From the NCBI GenBank assembly GCA_000720995.1, contig JOEL01000041.1, positions 1 through 57,123 of the forward strand: a stretch of 57,123 nt of DNA, written 5' to 3'. Position numbers and translations under genes: made by a program. A model generated the notes under the pieces. That model saw nothing but the letters and a program-made list of their open reading frames with translations, was not told where the DNA came from and did not search any database. Within the stretch, counting starts at the first letter, position 1. Each line of letters opens with the position of its first letter. Below are positions 7,222 to 15,489 of this stretch, one piece after another. The stretch is from Streptomyces celluloflavus (GTDB lineage: Bacteria > Actinomycetota > Actinomycetes > Streptomycetales > Streptomycetaceae).

Positions 7222-8082
7222 TCAACGCGCCAGCCGCCCCAGCAAAGACGAGGCCGCCGTGATGCCCAGGACGGCGGCGACGGCCAGGACCGCGTAGTCC
7301 AGGGCGAGGTGGGAGGGGGTGCCCAGGAGCAGGCCGCGGAGGGCGTCGACCTGGTAGCTCAGCGGGTTGGCCTTGCTGACGGCCTGGACCCAGCCGGGCA
7401 TGACGGCCACCGGGTAGAGGGCGTTGGAGCCGAAGAAGAGCGGCATGGTGATGGCCTGGCCGATGCCCATCAGGCGGTCGCGGGTCAGCACGATGCCGGC
7501 GATCGACATCGACAGGCAGGAGAAGAAGGCCGAGCCCAGGACGACCGCGACGGCCACGCCGAGCAGCCGTAGCGGGTTCCAGGTCATGCCCACGCTGAGG
7601 AGCGCGGCGATGACGATCACCACGACGGCCTGGATCAGCGCCTTCACCCCGGCGGCGAACGACTTGCCGGAGATCAGGGCGGCGCGCGGGGTCGGGGTGA
7701 CCAGCAGTTTGGTGAGGATGCCGGCGTCTCGCTCCCAGATGATCATGATGCCGTAGAAGATCGCGATGAACATCGCGGACTGGGCGATGATGCCGGGCGC
7801 CAGATAGTCGATGTACGGGATGCCGCCGGTCGGGATCGCCTTGATCCGGGTGAACGTCTCGCCGAAGATCAGCAGCCAGAGGGCGGGCTGGACGGCGCGG
7901 GTGTACAGCTCGGTGCGGTCGTGGGCCAGCTTCTGGATCTCGACCACGCACATCGCGACGACCCGGGCGGGCAGTACCCGCCAGCCGGTGCGCGGGCGCG
8001 GCGGGACCAGGAGCAGGTCGAGCCGGACGGGGTTCGTGGTGTCAGCCGACGCGGGACGCGGTGCGGCGGGTGCTTCGGACAT
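7222..8082 (-). CDS. ABC-2 type exporter permease (DrrB-like)
   Basis: A 286-residue membrane component of a drug- or polyketide-type ABC exporter. Six membrane segments are visible, starting with ALWLLIFGETF, AMFIAIFYGIMII and ALIQAVVVIVIAALLSVG, with the ABC-2 signature ANPLSYQVDALRGLLLG before the last helix. The N-terminal 50 residues are hydrophilic and Pro-rich. The ATG at 8082 is preferred (MSEAPAAPRP), giving a 41-base overlap with the ATPase gene; a start at 8127 is also possible. It is third in a MarR-ATPase-permease operon, and its substrate is unknown. Confidence 0.85.
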   Translation of the reverse strand: MSEAPAAPRPASADTTNPVRLDLLLVPPRPRTGWRVLPARVVAMCVVEIQKLAHDRTELYTRAVQPALWLLIFGETFTRIKAIPTGGIPYIDYLAPGIIAQSAMFIAIFYGIMIIWERDAGILTKLLVTPTPRAALISGKSFAAGVKALIQAVVVIVIAALLSVGMTWNPLRLLGVAVAVVLGSAFFSCLSMSIAGIVLTRDRLMGIGQAITMPLFFGSNALYPVAVMPGWVQAVSKANPLSYQVDALRGLLLGTPSHLALDYAVLAVAAVLGITAASSLLGRLAR

Positions 8083-8977
8083 CGCGGAAGCCTCCAGATT
8101 GCTCGTCGAGGCCGCGGCCGGCGACATCCCGGAAGACGTCCTCCAGCGTCGGCTCCGCTTCCCCCCTGCCGGCTTCCCCCGAGGCGCGGCGGCGCTCGCG
8201 CAGCTCGGCCCGTAGTTCGTCGGGCGTACCGAGCGCGTGGATCCGGCCGCGGTGCATCAGCGCGACCCGGTCGCAGTACTGATCGGCCTCGTCCATGGAG
8301 TGCGTGGTCACCAGGACGGTCATGCCGGTGGCGGCCCGTACGGCGTTGATGTGCTGCCACACGGTGGTGCGGGCGATCGGGTCGAGGCCGATCGTCGGCT
8401 CGTCGAGGATCAGCAGCCGGGGGGCGCTGACCAGCGCCTGGGCCAGTTCGAGGCGGCGGATCATGCCGCCGGAGTACGTTTTGGCGAGCCGGCCGGCCGC
8501 GTCGGCGAGACCGACGGCCGCCAGCGCCTGGGCGACCCGGGCGGCGCGTTCGCGGCGGGAGACGTCGAAGACGCGGGCGAACAGGGAGACGTTCTCCCGG
8601 CCGGTCAGCGCGGCGTCGGCGGACAGTTGCTGCGGTACGTAGCCCAGCAGGCGGCGCACCGCCATCCGCTCCCTGGCCGGGTCGCAGCCGAACACCCGCA
8701 CCATGCCCGCCGGAACGGGCAGCAGGGTGGTGATGCAGCGGATCGCGGTGGTCTTGCCCGCACCGTTCGGGCCGAGCAGGCCGAAGACCTCGCCGGCGTG
8801 GACCGACAGATCCAGGCCGTCGACGGCCTTGGTGTCACCGAACGCGTACGCCAGCGCGCGGCAGGTGACGGCGTCGGGTTCCGCGGGGGCCGTATCGCGG
8901 GGCAGGTCACGGGCCGCGGTACCGGTCACGTCGCCGGGTGCGGCGTCGCGTACGGCGTCGGGTATGTCGTCGGTCAT
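8042..8977 (-). CDS. ABC exporter ATP-binding protein (DrrA-like)
   Basis: A 311-residue ATPase that would drive the neighbouring permease. Walker A is GPNGAGKTT, the signature loop is YSGGMIRRLELAQAL (YSGGM as in DrrA), Walker B is LLILDEPTIGLD and the switch His is in VTTHSMDEADQY. The first 35 residues are a variable leader; the domain starts at ALAYAFGDTKAVDGLDL. The C-terminal part after position 245 fits the DrrA-type tail (LEDVFRDVAGR). Its ATG overlaps the stop of the MarR gene by four bases, indicating translational coupling. Confidence 0.9.
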   Translation of the reverse strand: MTDDIPDAVRDAAPGDVTGTAARDLPRDTAPAEPDAVTCRALAYAFGDTKAVDGLDLSVHAGEVFGLLGPNGAGKTTAIRCITTLLPVPAGMVRVFGCDPARERMAVRRLLGYVPQQLSADAALTGRENVSLFARVFDVSRRERAARVAQALAAVGLADAAGRLAKTYSGGMIRRLELAQALVSAPRLLILDEPTIGLDPIARTTVWQHINAVRAATGMTVLVTTHSMDEADQYCDRVALMHRGRIHALGTPDELRAELRERRRASGEAGRGEAEPTLEDVFRDVAGRGLDEQSGGFRDVRSTRRTASRVG

Positions 8978-9429
8978 GTTCCCTCCGCTTCCTCGTGCAG
9001 CTGCCGGCCGAGCCTGCGCAGCGCCGGGAGGGCCGCGGCCAGCGCCGCCCGGTCGGCCTCGGCCAGCCGCGCCACCTGCTCATGGATCAGTGCGCTGCGG
9101 CGGGCGTCCCAGTCGCGCAGCCGTGCGCGGGCCTCGGGGGTGGGGAACAGCAGGCCCGAGCGGCGGTCGTCCGGGGCCGTCTCGCGGCGCAGGTAGCCGA
9201 CCCGGGTGAGCTGGTTGACGAGCGTGGAGACGGAGTTGCCCGCCAGATAGAGCTCCTTGGCCGCGGCCGAGACCCGGATTCCGGGCCGGGTGACGACCAG
9301 CCGGAGGAGTTCGATCTGCGCGCCGCGCAGCCGCGGGTCGGCCATCGAGCTGCGCAGCCGCCGCCGGATCAGCCGTTGGACGCCCGCCAGCACATCGGCG
9401 AGCGAGTCGGGGAACTCGTCCGAGGCCAT
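8974..9429 (-). CDS. MarR-family transcriptional regulator
   Basis: A 151-residue winged-helix regulator, first gene of the exporter operon. The DNA-binding core is VSAAAKELYLAGNSVSTLVNQLTRVGYLRRETAPDDRRSG, with the wing DDRRSG typical of MarR; the flanking helices would make the dimer. Such proteins usually repress their own operon and release DNA on binding a phenolic or drug-like ligand, so it likely controls the ABC exporter. Two palindromes upstream (9470-9483 and 9501-9520) are candidate operators. Confidence 0.88.
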   Translation of the reverse strand: MASDEFPDSLADVLAGVQRLIRRRLRSSMADPRLRGAQIELLRLVVTRPGIRVSAAAKELYLAGNSVSTLVNQLTRVGYLRRETAPDDRRSGLLFPTPEARARLRDWDARRSALIHEQVARLAEADRAALAAALPALRRLGRQLHEEAEGT

Positions 9430-9469
9430 ACCCCAATTTTAGCTCTGAGTGAGAGATACCGGCGGGCTC

Positions 9470-9520
9470 GTACCGTGCGGTACCGGGCGGCTCACGGAGA
9501 GGTACCGCCCAGGGCGTACC
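9470..9520. promoter_or_regulatory. Paired palindromes upstream of the MarR operon
   Basis: GTACCG-TG-CGGTAC at 9470-9483 is a perfect palindrome. GGTACCGCCCAGGGCGTACC at 9501-9520 is an imperfect one sharing the GTACC half-site. They lie 41-91 bases before the MarR start, where an autoregulatory operator is expected. There is no direct proof of binding. Confidence 0.45.
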
Positions 9521-9652
9521 AACCTCGTACCCGCCTCGCGTTCCGCGCGCCGGCAGGGCATATAACGACGTCTTCCCCCTGCTCCCCCACCTGACCGGGT
9601 GGGGGGACAGAGGGAAGGGAGAGGGGGAAGGCGTCGTGTGGTGCGGTTCGCC

Positions 9653-11230
9653 TCAGTCGCGGACGGGGGCCGGCGGGGCCGGCGCTCCCTGCGGAGGGGC
9701 GAGCTTCGGGTAGGTCCGGGCCGTGCCCGTACCGCCGTCGGTGGCCGCATCGGCAGCCGCCGCCAGGGGCGTCTCCCGCGGCAGGAAGGCGTCGCGGCGG
9801 GCGCCCGGGTCCCAGCCGGTGTCCACGACGCGCTTCTGGACCAGGATCGCGCCGCCGAGGATGACGGCGCCGATCGCCAGCATCACCATGACACCGCCAC
9901 CGCCGTTCACCTTGGCGGCGTTGCCGATCAGCGTGCCGAACCAGCCGAAGTCCGCGTCACCGAACGTGGTGTTCTCCTCGCCGAACGCGCCGAGCACCTT
10001 CAGCAGCAGGGCGGGCAGGAACGTGATCAGCACACCGTTGAGGAAGGAGCCGACGACCGCACCGCGCCGGCCGCCCGTCGCGTTGCCGTAGACACCCGCG
10101 GCGCCACCGGTGAAGAAGTGCGGTACGAGGCCGGGGAGCACCAGCGCCAGGCCGAAGGCCGGATTGAAGACCCAGGTGAGCAGGCCGAGGCTGACCAGAC
10201 CGCCGATGAAGCTGGAGATGAAGCCGATGAGCACGGCGTTCTGCGCGTACGGGAAGACGATCGGCGCGTCCAGCGACGGCACCGCGCCCGGGACGAGCTT
10301 GCCGGCGATGCCCTGGAAGGCCGGGACCAGTTCGCCCAGGATCGTGCGGACGCCGAAGAGGATGACGGCGACCGCGATACCGAACTGGAGGCCCTGCATG
10401 ACGGACTTCATGAGGTAGTTGCCGACATCGGCGGCCGCGGCCCCGCCGTCGGCCGCGAACGCCTTGAAGGCGGTCTCCTTGCCGACCTTGGCCAGGAAGA
10501 CGAGCGACATGATGACGTAGATCAGCACCATCGACAGCGCGGTGGCGACCATGGAGTCGCGCAGAAAGCGCAGGCCCTCCGGCAGCTTCATGTCCTCGGT
10601 GCTGCGGCTGCGCTTGCCGACCAGCTGTCCCGCGGCGCCCGACACGATGTAGCCGGCGGTGCCGAAGTGACCGATGGCGATGCTGTTGTTACCGGTGACC
10701 CGCTTCGTCCAGGGGTGCGCGAAGGCCGGGAGGGAGACCAGCAGGATGCCGAGCAGCACGCCTCCGACGACCACCACGATCACCGAGGACTGGCCGGATA
10801 TCGCCAGCACCATGGTCAGCATCGTTGCCATGAACAGCATGTGATGGCCGGTCAGGAACACATAGCGCAACGGTGTGAAGCGGGCCAGCAGCAGGCTGAC
10901 ACCGAAGCCCAGGATCATCAGCCAGGCGACCCGGGCGCCGAACTGCTCCTGGGCGATGCCGGCGATCGCCTCGTTCGTCGGGATCACGCCGTGTGCGCCG
11001 GTCGCGCCCTGGATCATGCCGCCCAGCGGCGCCAGAGCATTGACGACCAGCCCCGCGCCCGCGCCGATCAGCAGGAAGCCGAGCGTCGCCTTGATCGCGC
11101 CGCCGACGATCTGCCCGGCGCTCTTCTTCAGCGCGATCAGTCCCGCCGCCGTGATCAGCCCGATCAGATACGCCGGTTGGCTGAGGATCTCGTTGACGAG
11201 AAACTTGGCGATGGATACGAGCCAGCTCAT
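9653..11230 (-). CDS. ulaA: PTS ascorbate-type EIIC permease
   Basis: A 525-residue permease of the phosphotransferase system, L-ascorbate/SgaT family, which carries the sugar across the membrane while EIIB phosphorylates it. About ten to eleven hydrophobic segments are visible, with family blocks GNNSIAIGHFGTAGYIVSGAAGQ in the middle and PALLLKVLGAFGEENTTFGDADFG near the C-terminus. The hydrophilic tail from about residue 470 is Ala/Pro-rich. The ribosome site AAGGGCAG precedes the ATG. It lies 147 bases after the EIIAB gene on the same strand. The true substrate could be another sugar acid, since no lactonase or phosphatase genes accompany it. Confidence 0.88.
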   Translation of the reverse strand: MSWLVSIAKFLVNEILSQPAYLIGLITAAGLIALKKSAGQIVGGAIKATLGFLLIGAGAGLVVNALAPLGGMIQGATGAHGVIPTNEAIAGIAQEQFGARVAWLMILGFGVSLLLARFTPLRYVFLTGHHMLFMATMLTMVLAISGQSSVIVVVVGGVLLGILLVSLPAFAHPWTKRVTGNNSIAIGHFGTAGYIVSGAAGQLVGKRSRSTEDMKLPEGLRFLRDSMVATALSMVLIYVIMSLVFLAKVGKETAFKAFAADGGAAAADVGNYLMKSVMQGLQFGIAVAVILFGVRTILGELVPAFQGIAGKLVPGAVPSLDAPIVFPYAQNAVLIGFISSFIGGLVSLGLLTWVFNPAFGLALVLPGLVPHFFTGGAAGVYGNATGGRRGAVVGSFLNGVLITFLPALLLKVLGAFGEENTTFGDADFGWFGTLIGNAAKVNGGGGVMVMLAIGAVILGGAILVQKRVVDTGWDPGARRDAFLPRETPLAAAADAATDGGTGTARTYPKLAPPQGAPAPPAPVRD

Positions 11231-11377
11231 GAGCTGCCCTTCCGTCTCAGAATTTCATTGGTGCCACAGCGGTCGCCGGTGCCGCGGGCGGCGCCGGTAC
11301 CACAGAGGTCGTCCATGTCCCCGACCACGCGTGGTCCCCGGGGCGCGCACGAGCCGCAGACGTCGTACCCGTGCGTC

Positions 11378-12184
11378 TCAGACGTCGTACGTTTCCCGGA
11401 GTGCGCGATCGACCTCGGAGCCGCTGGTGAAGTCCTCGATGACCCGCACCGGGACGCCGACATCACCCAGGGTCCTGGCGATCTCGCGGGAGGTGAGGAT
11501 CACGACGGCCTCGGACGCCTTGCCCTTGGCGGAGATGGTGTCGGTGGCCTCCACCGTGACGTAGCGGGACCAGCCCCAGCGGTCCAGCACCTGCTCCAGC
11601 GTGTTCTTGAGGAACAGGCTGGTGCCCACGCCGTTGCCGCACACGGTAAGGATCTTGTGCACGGCGGGTCCGCGGCGCACCTGCGGCCGGGCCGGCTCGG
11701 CCTGGCCTTCGCCCTGCCCCGCGCTGCTTGCCGTGCCCTGTCCGGCGAGCACCGCGTGCAGCGCCGCCGGATCGGGGGCCTCCTGCAACGCGCGCGCCGT
11801 ATCGGGGTCGCCGAGCAGCTTCGCCAGGGAGGCCATCGCGGCCGTGTGCGCGGCCGAGTCCTGCGCGGCGAGCCCCACCACCAGCGTCACCGGGTCGTTC
11901 GCCTCATGGCCGAATTCCACCGGTTGCGCCAGCCGGACCCAGGACAGTCCGGTCTTGAGTACCGCGGGCGAAGGGCGGGCGTGGGCGAACGCGAAGCCGG
12001 GCGCGATGACGATGTACGGCCCGTTCTCCTCGACGTTCCGGATCATCTCCGCGGTATACGTGTCGGTGGTGACACCCGTCGCCACCAGCAGTCCGCCCAC
12101 CTCCCGGATCGCCTCGCGCCAGTCCGCCGCCGGGACGTCCAGGCGTACGGCCTCCACAGGAAGAAGCTCACTGAGTGCTGCCAT
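11378..12184 (-). CDS. PTS EIIA-EIIB fusion, ascorbate type
   Basis: 268 residues combining two phosphocarrier domains. Residues 1-150 are a mannitol/fructose-type EIIA with the phosphorylated His68 in GFAFAHARPS. After an Ala/Gly/Gln linker (about 148-172), residues 175-268 are a lactose/ascorbate-type EIIB with the active Cys182 in ILTVCGNGVGTS. It would accept phosphate from HPr and pass it to the sugar carried by the EIIC encoded next. In enteric bacteria these are separate proteins (UlaC and UlaB); here the order is EIIA then EIIB in one chain. The ATG at 12184 was chosen because the homology begins at MAALSELLP. Confidence 0.87.
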   Translation of the reverse strand: MAALSELLPVEAVRLDVPAADWREAIREVGGLLVATGVTTDTYTAEMIRNVEENGPYIVIAPGFAFAHARPSPAVLKTGLSWVRLAQPVEFGHEANDPVTLVVGLAAQDSAAHTAAMASLAKLLGDPDTARALQEAPDPAALHAVLAGQGTASSAGQGEGQAEPARPQVRRGPAVHKILTVCGNGVGTSLFLKNTLEQVLDRWGWSRYVTVEATDTISAKGKASEAVVILTSREIARTLGDVGVPVRVIEDFTSGSEVDRALRETYDV

Positions 12185-12195
12185 GACAGGAACTC

Positions 12196-12220
12196 TACAT
12201 ACATTCGGGTGATCGATGTA
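12196..12220. promoter_or_regulatory. Possible operator upstream of the PTS genes
   Basis: TACAT at 12200-12204 and ATGTA at 12216-12220 form an interrupted inverted repeat centred about 26 bases before the EIIAB start; another TACAT lies at 12196-12200. It could be a GntR- or DeoR-type site, but no regulator gene is adjacent. Confidence 0.3.
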
Positions 12221-12405
12221 CAGGTGCACAGCGGAGGGGATGAATGGGACCAATCCATTTATTCCATGACATATGGAGAGTGGAAAACCGGCCACGAGGC
12301 AGAGGGCGACGGCCAGTTCACCGGGCGGCCACAGGTCCGCAGGTCTGGTCGGTCCGGTCGGTCCGGCGGTGCCCCGCGGCCGCACGCTCGGTATCGTGCC
12401 GCCGC

Positions 12406-12945
12406 ATGGGCGACAGCACGGTGTGGACTCTGGCGATCGCGGCGCTCACCGGTGGCACCGCGGTGCTCGCCAGTTGGGTCACCGGCCGCGGCAGCGCACA
12501 GGCCGCCCGGATCCAGGCGGAGACCGGCGCCCGCGCGCAGCGGGCGGAGCGGCTGCGGGAGAGCCGCCGTACGGCCTACCTCGATCTGATCGAACAGGCC
12601 CACACGATGGGCGAGTTGTACTGGGAGATCTCCGGCGCGCTGCGACTGCCCGCCTCCGCCGCGCGCACCGAAGCGCTCACCGGACTGCACGACCGGGAGA
12701 TCGCCGAGTACGCGAAGATCCGTCGCTGCGCCCGCGTCGTCGAACTGGAGGGCCCGCCCCCGGCCGCCGCCACGGCGCTCACCCTGCAGAAGAAGACCGG
12801 CCCGTTCTTCTCGGCCCTCCAGGCCGAACTGTCCGGCGAGGCGGACGGCCGGACGGACTTCGACGACGCCTACCACCCGTTCTGGAAGGCCCTGGAGAAC
12901 TTCGTGGACGCGGCCCGCGACGCCCACCAGGGCCACGGCGGCTGA
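12406..12945 (+). CDS. Hypothetical protein with N-terminal membrane anchor
   Basis: 179 residues from the ATG at 12406. One membrane helix (VWTLAIAALTGGTAVLASWV) is followed by a long, mostly helical, charged cytoplasmic part (QAARIQAETGARAQRAERLRESRRTAYLDLIEQAH), probably a coiled coil. This layout, one short anchor followed by helices, is common among small Streptomyces proteins of unknown function. Upstream in-frame codons up to 12244 look like shadow sequence. It converges with the LysR gene, with a 55-base gap. Confidence 0.65.
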   Translation: MGDSTVWTLAIAALTGGTAVLASWVTGRGSAQAARIQAETGARAQRAERLRESRRTAYLDLIEQAHTMGELYWEISGALRLPASAARTEALTGLHDREIAEYAKIRRCARVVELEGPPPAAATALTLQKKTGPFFSALQAELSGEADGRTDFDDAYHPFWKALENFVDAARDAHQGHGG

Positions 12946-13000
12946 GTCACGGCGACGACCGGGCCGCGGGGAGGCTGCCGGGCTCGACGGGCTGCCGGGC

Positions 13001-13969
13001 TCAGGGCGTCGCGCCGCCGGGTGGACGCGTCACCGGCGGGCGTTGCGCCCAGGCCGGTGTCCAGGTCTCGGTGTCGCGGGGGCCGCGCGGTGTGGAGCCG
13101 AGGTGGTCGCGGAGTGCGGTGAGCGCGGGGTGCGGGTTGTCGGCGCGCCAGATCAGGGAGTGCGGGTAGACCGGTGTCGGGTGGTGCACGGGGATGCGCC
13201 GCAGGTCGTACTCGGCGGGCCACAGGAGCCGGGTCCCTTCACCGACGAGGGTCGCCAGCGCCGGGGAGTCGGCGAGCGCGTCGAGCAGGGCCTCGGTGCC
13301 GAAGTTGGGGCCGATCGCGTCGATGGTGAGCCCGAACGCGGCGGCGAGTTCGGTGTAGTAGGCGGCCCACTCGGTTCCGGTGACCATGCCGGGGATCCAG
13401 ATCCGGTGCCCGGCGAGCCGGTCGGGGGTGATCGTGCGGGCGGTGGCGAATTCGTGGGCCGGTCCGGTGAGGAGCTCGTGGGGTTCGTCGAGGACCCGGG
13501 CCGTTTCGATGCCGTCGGGGAGCTGCTGCGGGGACCTGATGACGGCGCGGAAGGACGCGTCGATCGCGCCGGACCGGACGGCCTCGATCGCCGTGTCGGC
13601 GTCGAAGAGGGTCACGACGTCGAGTTCGGCCCCGGGGTGCGCGCGGTGGAAGTCGCGCAGCAGGTGGGCCGGGGCGATCCGCGGGTTGATCACATCGACG
13701 CGCAGTGCGCGGCGGCCGGGGCGTACGGAGGCGGCCGCCCGCTCCGCGGCCCGGAGGAGATCGCGGGCGTGCGGCAGAAACGCCCGCCCGTCGATGGTGA
13801 GCCGGGCGCCGCGCGCGGTGCGGGTGAACAGCCGTACCCCGAGGTTCTTCTCCAGCGCGGCGACGCGTTTGGAGACGGCCTGCTGGGTGATCGCCAGATC
13901 GGCGGCGGCTTCCTTGAACTGGCCCGCTTCCGCGACGGCGACGAAGGTGCGTACGGCATCGAGATCCAC
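13001..13969 (-). CDS. LysR-family transcriptional regulator
   Basis: A 322-residue LysR-type regulator. The N-terminal winged helix is textbook (VDLDAVRTFVAVAEAGQFKE, then LAITQQAVSKRVAALEKNLGVRLFTRTARGARLT), and residues 90-300 form the periplasmic-binding-like effector domain. The GTG at 13969 is chosen because the family usually starts three residues before the LDAVRTF helix; a GTG at 13990 is also possible. It is transcribed away from the MFS gene at 14103, the arrangement in which LysR proteins typically control the neighbour. The C-terminal 30 residues (TPRGPRDTETWTPAWAQRPP) are a low-complexity tail. Confidence 0.88.
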   Translation of the reverse strand: MDLDAVRTFVAVAEAGQFKEAAADLAITQQAVSKRVAALEKNLGVRLFTRTARGARLTIDGRAFLPHARDLLRAAERAAASVRPGRRALRVDVINPRIAPAHLLRDFHRAHPGAELDVVTLFDADTAIEAVRSGAIDASFRAVIRSPQQLPDGIETARVLDEPHELLTGPAHEFATARTITPDRLAGHRIWIPGMVTGTEWAAYYTELAAAFGLTIDAIGPNFGTEALLDALADSPALATLVGEGTRLLWPAEYDLRRIPVHHPTPVYPHSLIWRADNPHPALTALRDHLGSTPRGPRDTETWTPAWAQRPPVTRPPGGATP

Positions 13970-14102
13970 GGCGGCAGATTCTAGGTGCACAACGACGGGT
14001 TGTGGCTCGGCGGCCGGGCGGTTGTTTGATTCCGGACCCCGCCGCTCGTTTTGATGTCGCAGGTCACCGTGCGGTGGCGCGGACGGGGAGGGGACACCGG
14101 AC

Positions 14103-15359
14103 ATGGTGGGCAGGAGGTCGCTGGGGCGGCAGTTCAGATGGCTCTGGGCGGCGTACGCGGTCAGCGCCCTCGGCACGTGGCTCGCGTTCGACGCGTTCCC
14201 CTTGATCGCGATCCTCGTGCTGCACGCCGGGACGGCCGCGGTGTCGGGGCTGGCGGCCGCGGGGCTGGCGGTCGGCGCGGTGGTGGCGGTGCCGCTCGGC
14301 CCGTGGATGGAGTTCCGCCGCAAGCGGCCGGTGATGGTCACGATGGACCTGGTCCGGTGCGCGGCGCTGCTGAGCGTCCCCGCGGCGTTCGCGCTCGGCC
14401 GGCTCAGCTTCGCCCAGCTCCTGGTCGTGTCGGTCGTCGTCGGGGCGGCCGACATCGCCTTCACGGCGGCCAGCGGCGCCTATCTGAAGACGCTGGTGAG
14501 GCCGGCGGACCTGCTCGTCGCGAACGGGCGGTTCGAGTCCACGGCCTGGACCGCCACCATGCTCGGACCCCCGCTCGGCGGGGCCGCGATCGGGCTGTTC
14601 GGCCCGGTGCTGACGGTGCTGGCCAACGCGGTGAGCTTCCTGCTCTCGGCGGTGGGGATCCGCGCGATCGGCGGGCGGGAGCCGCGCCCCACGCCTGCCG
14701 AAGCACCGCCACGGCTGCGGGCCGGCGATCTGCTCGACGGGTGGCGGTACATCCTGGCCGACTCCGCGCTGCGGCCGCTGTTCGCCAACACGATCCTGGT
14801 CAACGGCCTGATCATGGCGGCCTCGCCGGTGCTCGCCGTCCTGATGCTCGACCGCCTCGGGTTCGCGCCCTGGCAGTACATGATCGCCTTCGCCGTGCCC
14901 TGCGTGGGCGGCCTGATCGGCTCCCGCCTGGCCCCCCGGCTCGTCGCCCGGTTCGGGCGGCACCGGGTCCTGGTCACCGCCGGGGCGCTGCGGGCGTGCT
15001 GGGTGCTCGGGCTGGCCTTCGTCGGCCCCGGCACCGCCGGGCTCGTACTCGTCATGGCCGTCGAACTCGGGCTGATCACCTGCTGCGGAGTCTTCAACCC
15101 GGTGCTGTCCGCCTACCGGCTCGACCGGACCCCGGCGGACCGGGTCGCCCGCACCCTGTCCGCGTGGTCGGTCACCAGCAAGGCCACCATCGCCGCGCTG
15201 ACCGCGCTGTGGGGCCTGCTGGCCGGCCTCACCGGCGCCCGCCCCGCGATCGCGATCGCCGGTCTCCTCATGCTGGCCACCCCGTTCCTGCTCCCCCGGC
15301 ACGACCGGACGCCGCAGCCCGAACGGGAGCCCCAACCGCCGGTACCGGTGGAGCCGTAG
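14103..15359 (+). CDS. MFS transporter
   Basis: A 418-residue major facilitator superfamily transporter with about 12 hydrophobic segments, beginning WLWAAYAVSALGTWLAFDAFPLIAILVL. The loop after the second helix carries the basic MFS motif in the form GPWMEFRRKRPVM. It belongs by look to the drug-efflux-like group related to MFS_3 (enterobactin exporter) proteins. The substrate is unknown. The divergent LysR gene suggests inducible expression. The C-terminus is a short Pro/Glu tail (PQPEREPQPPVPVEP). The gene is convergent with the PucR gene, with a 130-base gap. Confidence 0.85.
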   Translation: MVGRRSLGRQFRWLWAAYAVSALGTWLAFDAFPLIAILVLHAGTAAVSGLAAAGLAVGAVVAVPLGPWMEFRRKRPVMVTMDLVRCAALLSVPAAFALGRLSFAQLLVVSVVVGAADIAFTAASGAYLKTLVRPADLLVANGRFESTAWTATMLGPPLGGAAIGLFGPVLTVLANAVSFLLSAVGIRAIGGREPRPTPAEAPPRLRAGDLLDGWRYILADSALRPLFANTILVNGLIMAASPVLAVLMLDRLGFAPWQYMIAFAVPCVGGLIGSRLAPRLVARFGRHRVLVTAGALRACWVLGLAFVGPGTAGLVLVMAVELGLITCCGVFNPVLSAYRLDRTPADRVARTLSAWSVTSKATIAALTALWGLLAGLTGARPAIAIAGLLMLATPFLLPRHDRTPQPEREPQPPVPVEP

Positions 15360-15420
15360 CGGGATCGGGGGGCAGTTCCGGGGCGGGCGCCCCCGTCGTC
15401 GGCGGCCCGTGCGCTGATAG

Positions 15421-15436
15421 CCCGCCTCCCGGCGGG
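15421..15436. terminator. Hairpin between convergent genes
   Basis: CCCGCC-TCCC-GGCGGG lies between the MFS gene and the 3' end of the long minus-strand operon. A second small hairpin (GGGGC/GCCCC) is at about 15380-15393. No U-tract is present. Confidence 0.4.
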
Positions 15437-15489
15437 ACCGGAGAGTCCGGCGCCCCGCGGATCGCCCGCCCCCGCGCCGCATCCCGGAC

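Noticed and set aside
8237-9196. Long antisense frames through the ABC ATPase and through other GC-rich genes
   Set aside because: High-GC coding sequence generates long frames on the other strand; those read as Arg/Gly/Ala/Pro-rich without domains, while the annotated strand has complete motifs.
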